A stretch of 64,000 nucleotides of DNA from Actinoplanes sp. KI2 (lineage in GTDB: Bacteria > Actinomycetota > Actinomycetes > Mycobacteriales > Micromonosporaceae). Position 1 is the first letter of the stretch. The number at the start of each line of letters is the position of its first letter. This document shows positions 32,505 to 38,326 of the stretch, piece by piece. Below the pieces are notes generated by a model. The model had not been told where the DNA came from. It did not search any database and saw only the letters and a list, made by a program, of their open reading frames with translations. Location of the stretch: positions 62,001-126,000 of the forward strand of contig NZ_JAOSZE010000011.1 of the NCBI RefSeq assembly GCF_025630775.1. Reading direction: 5' to 3'. Made by a program: the position numbers and the translations under genes.

Positions 32505-33329
32505 ATGTCCACGGCGACCTCCCAAGTCAAATACACCGCTTCCCGCGCGGCTGACAGCAAGCCGCTGGAGTACGTGGCCCGTGCCGGGTTCGTCGGCTAC
32601 GGCATCATCCACCTGCTGTTCGCCTGGATCGCCTTCCAGGTCGCCTTCCGCGGCTCCGGCCAGGAGAGCGACCAGTCGGGCGCGCTGAAGACCCTGGCCG
32701 GCAACGGCGCCGGCAAGGTGCTGCTGGTCCTGATCGCGGTCGGCATGATCGGACTCGCGATCTGGCAGGCCTTCGAGGCGGTGATCGGCGAGAGCGGACC
32801 CCGCAACAAGACGGCGGTCGCCGAGCGGGTCGTCTCCGGTGTCCGCGCGATCCTCTACCTCTGGCTGGCGTTCTACGCGTTCAAGATCCTGAACGGCGCG
32901 AACGCGTCGATGGCGCAGAACCAGCAGAGCAAGTCGGCCACGATCATGGCGCACTCCGGCGGCCGCTGGCTGGTCGGGTTCGTCGGCCTCGTGGTGCTCG
33001 GCGTCGGTGTCGGCATCTTCGTGTACGGGCTGAAGAAGAAGTTCCTCCGGCACCTCAACACGCAGCAGATGGCCGCCTCGGTCCGCAAGTCCACGACTCG
33101 GCTGGGCATGCTGGGCTACATGGCGAAGGGCGTCGCGTACGCGATCGCCGGGGTCTTGGTGGTCACCGCGGCCGTCACGTTCAACCCCGACAAGGCCCGG
33201 GGACTCGATGCCGCGCTGAAGACCCTCGCCGGGCACCCGTGGGGCGTGTGGCTGCTGGCGCTGATCGGTCTGGGCATTGCCGCGTTCGGCATCTACTGCT
33301 TCGCGCAGGCGCGCTACCGCAAGGTGTAA
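32505..33329 (+). CDS. DUF1206 integral membrane protein
   Basis: A 274-residue membrane protein with the threefold DUF1206 repeat: YVARAGFVGYGIIHLLFAW, then the central WLVGFVGLVVLGVGVG and the last TTRLGMLGYMAKGVAYAIAG, each starting with an Arg/Gly-rich segment and two transmembrane helices. Six to seven helices in all. An excellent GAGGAGG precedes ATG 32505. The function is unknown; the family is widespread in actinomycetes and often lies near stress or envelope genes, as here upstream of the holin-like operon. Confidence 0.88.
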   Translation: MSTATSQVKYTASRAADSKPLEYVARAGFVGYGIIHLLFAWIAFQVAFRGSGQESDQSGALKTLAGNGAGKVLLVLIAVGMIGLAIWQAFEAVIGESGPRNKTAVAERVVSGVRAILYLWLAFYAFKILNGANASMAQNQQSKSATIMAHSGGRWLVGFVGLVVLGVGVGIFVYGLKKKFLRHLNTQQMAASVRKSTTRLGMLGYMAKGVAYAIAGVLVVTAAVTFNPDKARGLDAALKTLAGHPWGVWLLALIGLGIAAFGIYCFAQARYRKV

Positions 33330-33380
33330 GGCCCCACATACCGTACGGCAGAGTGTTTTGCCGCATTTTCCCCAACGGGA

Positions 33381-33409
33381 TTGACGTTCAGTTGATCAGG
33401 GCATAAACC
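33381..33409 (+). promoter_or_regulatory. Candidate promoter of the holin-like/DUF3618/DUF4235 operon
   Basis: TTGACG (33381-33386), a 17-bp spacer and TAAACC (33404-33409) fit a housekeeping promoter with a good -35 and imperfect -10, 25 bp before the holin-like gene's start codon, in an unusually AT-rich stretch. Confidence 0.4.
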
Positions 33410-33433
33410 CTGGGTAGGGGAAAGGGGGACACG

Positions 33434-33868
33434 ATGGCCGACGTCCTGAACGGCAAGGTGGTGCGGCCGGTCGCCGAGCAGTCGACCGCCGAGCTCGTGC
33501 AGACCGCGAGCGAGCAGATCTCGCGTCTGGTCAAGGATGAGATCGCGCTGGCCAAGGCCGAGCTGGCCGAGAAGGGCAAGCACGCCGGCATCGGGATCGG
33601 GCTGTTCAGCGGTGCCGGTGTCTTCGTCTTCTACGGCGTGGGTGCCACGATCGCCACGCTGATCATCGTTTTCGATCTGTTCCTGCCGCTCTGGCTGGCC
33701 GCGCTGATCTGGACCGTGGTGTTGTTCCTGACCGCCGGGATCCTGGCGCTGTTCGGCAAGAATCAGGTGTCCAAGGTAGGCCCGCCCGAGCCCGAGGCCA
33801 CGATCGAGAGCGTGAAGCTCGACGTGGACGAAGTGGTGCGGGCGGCCAAGGAGCGGAGCCGGGTATGA
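33434..33868 (+). CDS. Holin-like actinobacterial membrane protein (PF07332 type)
   Basis: A 144-residue protein: an amphipathic N-terminal helix (ELVQTASEQISRLVKDEIAL, KAELAEKGKHAG), two transmembrane helices (GIGLFSGAGVFVFYGVGATI and FLPLWLAALIWTVVLFLTAG) and an acidic C-terminus. This is the Phage_holin_3_6 pattern, shared by many chromosomal actinobacterial genes that have no link to phage. The stop overlaps the next gene's ATG (ATGA), so translation is coupled. The function is unknown; a membrane or envelope stress role is plausible. Confidence 0.87.
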   Translation: MADVLNGKVVRPVAEQSTAELVQTASEQISRLVKDEIALAKAELAEKGKHAGIGIGLFSGAGVFVFYGVGATIATLIIVFDLFLPLWLAALIWTVVLFLTAGILALFGKNQVSKVGPPEPEATIESVKLDVDEVVRAAKERSRV

Positions 33869-34137
33869 GTGAGCAGACCGAGAAGGCGCCGGCGCCGAAG
33901 CCGACCGTCGAGGAGCTGCGGGCCGGGATCAAGCAGACCCGGGCCGAGCTCGGCGAGACGGTGCAGGCCCTCGCGGCCAAGGCCGACGTCAAGGCGCGGG
34001 CGCGCGAGCAGGTCGAGGTCGCGCGGGAGCGGGCGGCCGAGACGGTACGGGCCAACCAGGTCCCGATCGCGATCGTGGCGGTCGGCGCCATGGCCGTCGT
34101 CGGGATCATCCTGGTACTGCGAGGGAGGCGGCGTTGA
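33865..34137 (+). CDS. DUF3618 protein
   Basis: A 90-residue protein: an N-terminal charged coiled-coil with the DUF3618 signature VEELRAGIKQTRAELGETVQ, a long helix (KARAREQVEVARERAAETV), then a single transmembrane segment (IAIVAVGAMAVVGIILVL) ending in RGRRR. The orientation is probably N-cytoplasmic. In actinomycetes this gene regularly follows a holin-like gene, as here, and precedes a DUF4235 gene. Function unknown. Confidence 0.87.
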   Translation: MSEQTEKAPAPKPTVEELRAGIKQTRAELGETVQALAAKADVKARAREQVEVARERAAETVRANQVPIAIVAVGAMAVVGIILVLRGRRR

Positions 34138-34403
34138 GCCTGATGTCCAAGATTGCGTACAAGCCGGTCGGAATCCTGCTGGGCGTGGCGGCCGGCGCGA
34201 TCGCCGGGTACGCGTTCAAGGAGGTCTGGAAGGCGGTTTCGGGCGACGACGATGCGCCGAATGCGACCGATGAGGACCGTGGCTGGGGGGAGATTCTCGC
34301 GGCCGCCGCGCTACAGGGTGCGATCTTCGCACTCGTGAAGGCGGCCGTCGATCGGGGCGGCGCCACCGGAGTACGCAAACTCACTGGTGAATGGCCTGAC
34401 TGA
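34134..34403 (+). CDS. DUF4235 membrane protein
   Basis: An 89-residue protein with two hydrophobic segments (YKPVGILLGVAAGAIAGYAF and WGEILAAAALQGAIFALVKA) and the DUF4235 hallmark GVRKLTGEWPD at the C-terminus. The start is TTG 34134, overlapping the DUF3618 stop (TTGA) with GGGAGG upstream; ATG 34143 is too far from that site. Third gene of the conserved module; function unknown. Confidence 0.85.
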   Translation: MSLMSKIAYKPVGILLGVAAGAIAGYAFKEVWKAVSGDDDAPNATDEDRGWGEILAAAALQGAIFALVKAAVDRGGATGVRKLTGEWPD

Positions 34404-34462
34404 GACGCCAAGAGGCTCTGCCTTCAGGCCGCCTAAGGGTGGCGGGCGGGGCGGTTGGATGG

Positions 34463-34504
34463 AAGGGCCTCCCACATCGCGAGAGCGAAGTGGGGGGCCT
34501 TTTC
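34463..34504 (+). terminator. Terminator after the DUF4235 gene
   Basis: AAGGGCCTCCCAC (34463-34475) can pair with GTGGGGGGCCTT (34490-34501), with one bulge around a 14-nt loop, and TTTTCC follows. It fits a Rho-independent terminator 60 bp after the operon. Confidence 0.7.
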
Positions 34505-34767
34505 CATATCAGCAGGCGTTTATTCGAGTTACGTCGGGGGCAGCTTTGCGGGCCGCTTTTCGGGTACAGTGTGCCCAGTTTTTGCGTACGTGGTTCGCTG
34601 CTTCCGCCAAGACCGGGGGATGCCGACCGGTATGAGTGTCGGTGGGTGTCGCCGGGTGGCGGCGGATGGGACGTCCTCTGAAAGGGCCGCCTCACGGCGC
34701 CGCTGCTCGAAAACGGTCATCGGTCCGGGCTTCAGCAGGGCCGGCATTTTCAGAGGGAGAGTTGAGC
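34505..34767 (+). promoter_or_regulatory. cspA promoter and 5' leader region
   Basis: The 364-bp gap between the DUF4235 and cspA genes has a terminator at its left end and then 263 bp with no credible gene. A long leader is usual for cold-shock genes. Two hairpin-capable GC segments (GGGTGTCGCCGGGTGGCGGCGG, about 34645-34665, is broken here by unpaired bases) and GAGGGAGAG just before the ATG are visible. The promoter could not be placed; TACAGT at 34565-34570 is one candidate -10. Confidence 0.35.
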
Positions 34768-34971
34768 ATGGCGCAAGGAACCGTGAAGTGGTTCAACGCG
34801 GACAAGGGCTTCGGCTTTATCACCGTCGATGGCGGGGGTGCTGACGTGTTCGTCCACTTCTCGGCCATCCAGATGAGCGGTTACCGCAGTCTGGAAGAGA
34901 ACCAGCGGGTGGAGTTCGAGATCGCGCAGGGTCAGAAGGGCCCCCAGGCGGAGCAGGTTCGCCCGCTCTGA
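34768..34971 (+). CDS. cspA: Cold-shock protein (CspA family)
   Basis: A 67-residue OB-fold protein with both nucleic-acid binding motifs: RNP1 KGFGFITVD and RNP2 DVFVHFSAI. Length and the opening [17 protein letters not shown] are typical. It acts as an RNA chaperone during cold or stationary-phase stress. A strong Shine-Dalgarno (GAGGGAGAG) lies 7 bp upstream, and a perfect terminator follows. Confidence 0.96.
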   Translation: MAQGTVKWFNADKGFGFITVDGGGADVFVHFSAIQMSGYRSLEENQRVEFEIAQGQKGPQAEQVRPL

Positions 34972-35037
34972 GACATCACGCCGGTCCCGCGTGACCGGCA
35001 CGCCGATCGCCTGGCGGAGATCGGCTTGGATCGAGAC

Positions 35038-35075
35038 AAAAGCCCCGCACTCTCGTCGCAGAGTGCGGGGCTTTT
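35038..35075. terminator. Bidirectional terminator between cspA and the convergent membrane gene
   Basis: A perfect 16-bp inverted repeat (35038-35053 and 35060-35075, loop CGTCGC) with AAAA/TTTT at its ends, so it serves as an intrinsic terminator in both directions. The nearest gene ends 5 bp away on the minus strand. Confidence 0.92.
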
Positions 35076-35080
35076 CTTGT

Positions 35081-35320
35081 TTATTGAACCTTTCTCTTGG
35101 ATCGGGATCGGACACGTTCGCCGATCACGGTCAAGATCAGGCCAACCGCCGCGACACCGGCCCCGATGAATGTCCAGGTTTGTTTACCACTCATCTTGCT
35201 GTCGGTAAGAATGCCGAGGCCCTGGACCGTCCACAGCGCACCGACGACGATCGCGAGAAGGCCGATCGTCATCAGCAGCCAGCCCTTGAGTTGGGGCGTT
35301 TTTGCCGGTTCGTTCACCAT
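35081..35320 (-). CDS. Small two-pass membrane protein (79 aa)
   Basis: A 79-residue protein with two transmembrane segments (WLLMTIGLLAIVVGALWTVQGL and WTFIGAGVAAVGLILTVIG) and a basic tail ERVRSRSKRKVQ. The ATG overlaps the 3' end of the aldo/keto reductase gene by 7 bp, so it is translated right after it. Its terminator is the shared hairpin. No known function. Confidence 0.82.
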   Translation of the reverse strand: MVNEPAKTPQLKGWLLMTIGLLAIVVGALWTVQGLGILTDSKMSGKQTWTFIGAGVAAVGLILTVIGERVRSRSKRKVQ

Positions 35321-36291
35321 TTGTCGTGCACCGCCGGGCGGATGAGTTCGTCATAGACGGCCTTGACCGCCGCCTGCGTCTCGGCCGGCAGCGGCGCCAG
35401 GCCGGCCGCGGCCGCGTTGGCCCGGGCCTGCTCGCCGTTGCGGGCGCCCGGGATGACCACGGTGACGCCCGGCTGGTCGACGATCCAGCGCAGCGCGAAC
35501 TGCGCCATCGGCACGCCGGCCGGAACCAGCGGACGCAGCCGGCGGACCGCCTCGAGGCCGGTCTCGAAGTCGACGCCGGCGAACGTCTCGCCCACGTCGA
35601 ACGCCTCGCCGTGCCGGTTGTAGGTGCGGTGGTCGTCGGCCGGGAACGTGGTGTGCTCGTCGTACCGGCCGGAGAGCAGTCCGCTGGCCAGCGGCACCCG
35701 GGCGATGATGCCGACCCCGGCCTCGGCGGCGGCCGGCAGCACCCGCTCGAGCGGCTTGAGCCGGAACGCGTTGAGGATGATCTGCACGCTCGCGGTCCCC
35801 GGGCGGGCGATGGCTTCGAGGGCCTCGTCGACCTTCTCGACGCTCACCCCGTACGCCCTGATCCGCTTCTCCTCGACCAGGGTGTCGAGCGCGTCGTAGA
35901 CCTCGCCGGAGGAGAAGACCGGCGTGGGCGGGCAGTGCAACTGCACCAGGTCGAGCGTCTCGACGCCGAGGTTGGCCCGGGAGCGGTCGGTCCACCGGCG
36001 GAAGTTGTCCAGCGTGTAGTTCGCGACCGTCTGCGGCTCGCGGCGACCCATCTTGGTGGCCACCGTCAGCTGGGGTCTGTCCTTGATGAACGAGCCGATG
36101 ATCTGCTCGCTGCGGCCGTCGCCATACACGTCGGCGGTGTCGATGAAGGTGACCCCGGCGTCGACCGCGGCCTGCAGGGTGGCGTGCGCGTCGGCCTCGC
36201 TGACGTCACCCCAGTCGGCGCCGAGCTGCCAGGCGCCGAGGCCGATTACGCCGACGGTCCGCCCCATCCGAAGGAAGCTGCGATTTTCCAC
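35314..36291 (-). CDS. Aldo/keto reductase
   Basis: A 325-residue TIM-barrel NADPH-dependent oxidoreductase. The catalytic tetrad is Asp in FIDTADVYGDGRSE (with the Tyr), Lys in ATKMGR, and His in LDLVQLHCPP; the cofactor-binding end is VTVVIPGARNGEQARANA. The size and GLGAWQLG start fit the AKR11/perakine-reductase-like groups. The start codon is GTG 36291. It reduces carbonyls; substrate unknown. A palindrome in the divergent promoter region suggests repression by a TetR-type protein encoded elsewhere. Confidence 0.93.
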   Translation of the reverse strand: MENRSFLRMGRTVGVIGLGAWQLGADWGDVSEADAHATLQAAVDAGVTFIDTADVYGDGRSEQIIGSFIKDRPQLTVATKMGRREPQTVANYTLDNFRRWTDRSRANLGVETLDLVQLHCPPTPVFSSGEVYDALDTLVEEKRIRAYGVSVEKVDEALEAIARPGTASVQIILNAFRLKPLERVLPAAAEAGVGIIARVPLASGLLSGRYDEHTTFPADDHRTYNRHGEAFDVGETFAGVDFETGLEAVRRLRPLVPAGVPMAQFALRWIVDQPGVTVVIPGARNGEQARANAAAAGLAPLPAETQAAVKAVYDELIRPAVHDKW

Positions 36292-36326
36292 GCGCCGACC
36301 CTATCGCCTTCTCTGCTATCTTCTTG

Positions 36327-36346
36327 CAAGACGTACGTACGGTTTG
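36327..36346. promoter_or_regulatory. Palindromic operator between the aldo/keto reductase and Tam genes
   Basis: CAAGACGTACGTACGGTTTG is a 20-bp palindrome of the form CAA-N2-CGTACGTACG-N2-TTG with only the N2 pairs mismatched. It lies midway in the 66 bp between two divergent start codons, where a repressor could control both genes. No regulator gene adjoins. Confidence 0.6.
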
Positions 36347-36357
36347 AAAGGTTGATC

Positions 36358-37119
36358 ATGTGGGATCCGACCGTCTACCGCCGCTTCGGAGCCGAGCGCT
36401 CCCGTCCCTTCTTCGATCTGACCGCCCGCATCGACAGTGATCGGCCGCGCGCCGTCGTCGACCTCGGCTGCGGCCCCGGCGAGCTCACCCTGACCCTGGC
36501 CGAGCGCTGGCCGCAGGCGCGGATCACCGGCGTCGACTCGTCCGCCGAGATGATCGACAAGGCGGTCGCGCACGGCGGCCCGGCCTGGTTCCAGCTCGGC
36601 GACGTGCGCGACTGGAAGCCCGGCCCCGACGTCGACGTGCTGGTCACCAACGCCACCCTGCAATGGGTCGACGGGCACCGGGAGCTGCTCGCCCGCTGGG
36701 CCGTCGAGCTGCCGGCCGGCGCCTGGCTCGCGATGCAGGTTCCCGGCAACTTCGACGCGCCCTCGCACCGCCTGCTGCGCGCGGTGGCCGAGAGGTACGG
36801 CGTGGCCCACGTGACCCGGGAGGCGCCGGTCGACGACCCGTCCGGTTACGCCGGCCTGCTGATGGGCGTGGGTGCCCGGGTCGACGCCTGGGAGACGACC
36901 TACCTGCACCTGCTGCCGGACAGTGGCGAGGGACACCCCGTTCTTCGCTGGATGGAGGGCACGGCGTTGCGGCCCGTCAAGGCCGCCCTGGACGAGAATG
37001 CATGGGAGTCGTTCCGCGCCGATCTGGGGCGGGAGCTGGCCGCCGCCTACCCGGCGGCACACGGGCACGTCGCGTTCCCGTTCCGCCGCGTCTTCGTGGT
37101 GGCCCGGACCGCGGCCTGA
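36358..37119 (+). CDS. tam: Trans-aconitate 2-methyltransferase-like SAM methyltransferase
   Basis: A 253-residue methyltransferase of the Tam family: the opening WDPTVYRRFGAERSRPFFDL, motif I VVDLGCGPGELTLTLAERWP, acidic GVDSSAEMI, post-motif NATLQWVDGHRELL, and VPGNFDAPSH. Tam methylates trans-aconitate, a spontaneous by-product of aconitase. Length is typical. ATG 36358 begins the conserved N-terminus. The symbol is given because all family motifs are present, but some actinomycete homologues have other substrates. Confidence 0.87.
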   Translation: MWDPTVYRRFGAERSRPFFDLTARIDSDRPRAVVDLGCGPGELTLTLAERWPQARITGVDSSAEMIDKAVAHGGPAWFQLGDVRDWKPGPDVDVLVTNATLQWVDGHRELLARWAVELPAGAWLAMQVPGNFDAPSHRLLRAVAERYGVAHVTREAPVDDPSGYAGLLMGVGARVDAWETTYLHLLPDSGEGHPVLRWMEGTALRPVKAALDENAWESFRADLGRELAAAYPAAHGHVAFPFRRVFVVARTAA

Positions 37120-37136
37120 AGGAAAAGGATGCGCTG

Positions 37137-38174
37137 GTGACCGACCTGACCTCGTTCATCGCCGGGCTGCCGAAGGCCGAGCTGCACGTCCACCACGTCG
37201 GCTCGGCCTCGCCGCGGATCGTGGCCGAGCTGGCCGCCCGGCACGAGGGGCGGTCGCCGGTGCCGGCCGACCCGGCCGCGCTCGCCGACTACTTCGCGTT
37301 CAAGGACTTCGCGCACTTCATCGAGGTCTACCTGACCGTGGTCGACCTGATCCGCGACGACGAGGACGTGCGGACGCTCACCTACGAGGTCGCCCGCGAG
37401 CTGGCCCGCCAGCAGGTCCGGTACGCCGAGCTGACCGTCACGCCGTACTCCAGCGTGAAGCGGGGGATCGCGGCGAAGGCGTTCTGCGAGGCGATCGAGG
37501 ACGCCCGCCGCGGCGCCCGGGCCGACTTCGGCATCGAGCTGCGCTGGTGCTTCGACATCCCGGGCGAGGCCGGGCTGCCCGCGGCCGAGGAGACGCTGCG
37601 GATCGCGCTGGAGGACCAGCCGGACGGACTGATCAGCTTCGGACTCGGCGGGCCGGAGGTCGGGGTGCCGCGGCCGCAGTTCAAGCCGTTCTTCGACCAG
37701 GCACGGGCGGCCGGGCTGCACAGCGTGCCGCACGCCGGCGAGACCACCGGGCCGGAGACGATCTGGTCGGCCATCCGCGACCTCGGGGCCGAGCGGATCG
37801 GGCACGGCATCACCGCGGCGCAGGACCCGGAGCTGATGGCGTACCTGGCCGAACACCGGATCCCGCTGGAGATCTCGCCGACGTCCAACGTGCGCACCCG
37901 GGCGGTCACCGCGATCGACGAGCACCCGCTGGCCGCGCTGGTCCGCGCGGGCGTACGCGTCAGCATCAACTCGGACGACCCGCCGATGTTCGGCACCACG
38001 CTCGAGGAGGAGTACGCCGTCGCCGCCCGCCTGCTCGGCCTCGACGAGGCGGGGGTGGCCGGGCTGGCCGTCGCCGCGGTCGAGCAGAGCTTCCTCGACC
38101 TGGCCGGCCGGCAAGCCCTGATCGCCGAGATCGACGCCTACGCCTCCGGGAGCAACGCTCAGAAGCGGGCGTAA
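37137..38174 (+). CDS. Adenosine deaminase-family enzyme (aminodeoxyfutalosine deaminase candidate)
   Basis: A 345-residue TIM-barrel amidohydrolase. Zinc ligands are His in ELHVHHVGSASP, His in VPHAGETTGP with the catalytic Glu, GHGIT (His), and NSDDPPMFGT (Asp). The N-terminal motif has HHVGSASP where classical adenosine deaminases have HLDGAL, which is the pattern I associate with actinomycete aminodeoxyfutalosine deaminases of the futalosine menaquinone route; that refinement is inference. The GTG 37137 is the first start after the methyltransferase gene (17 bp), with AAGGAAAAGG as the binding site. It probably shares a transcript with tam. Confidence 0.85.
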   Translation: MTDLTSFIAGLPKAELHVHHVGSASPRIVAELAARHEGRSPVPADPAALADYFAFKDFAHFIEVYLTVVDLIRDDEDVRTLTYEVARELARQQVRYAELTVTPYSSVKRGIAAKAFCEAIEDARRGARADFGIELRWCFDIPGEAGLPAAEETLRIALEDQPDGLISFGLGGPEVGVPRPQFKPFFDQARAAGLHSVPHAGETTGPETIWSAIRDLGAERIGHGITAAQDPELMAYLAEHRIPLEISPTSNVRTRAVTAIDEHPLAALVRAGVRVSINSDDPPMFGTTLEEEYAVAARLLGLDEAGVAGLAVAAVEQSFLDLAGRQALIAEIDAYASGSNAQKRA

Positions 38175-38311
38175 AGGGGCTCCTGCCACACCGCCAGCAC
38201 CAGGATGATGCCGATGGTGAGGATCGCTATCCAGCGCACCAGGCGCCGCTTGTTGAACCGGGCCGGGCCCTCCTCGGGCTCGGCCAAGGGCTTGGTCATG
38301 GTGTCGGGCAT
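38159..38311 (-). CDS. Small membrane protein (50 aa)
   Basis: ATG 38311 with GGAGG 9 bp upstream opens a 50-residue protein: a charged N-terminus (MPDTMTKPLAEPEEGPARFN, KRRLVRW) and one transmembrane helix (IAILTIGIILVLAVW) close to the C-terminus (QEPLYARF). The 3' end overlaps the deaminase gene by 16 bp, antisense. It lies 15 bp downstream of the large secreted protein gene on the same strand, so it may be its last cistron. Confidence 0.7.
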   Translation of the reverse strand: MPDTMTKPLAEPEEGPARFNKRRLVRWIAILTIGIILVLAVWQEPLYARF

Positions 38312-38326
38312 GGGGGTTGGCCTCCG

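Noticed and set aside
33434..34403. Prophage lysis cassette, suggested by the holin-like domain.
   Set aside because: No endolysin or structural phage genes are nearby, and the DUF3618/DUF4235 partners mark a chromosomal actinobacterial module.
34505..34767. A c-di-AMP riboswitch in the long cspA leader.
   Set aside because: The diagnostic conserved sequence blocks are absent; a long cold-shock leader is the simpler explanation.
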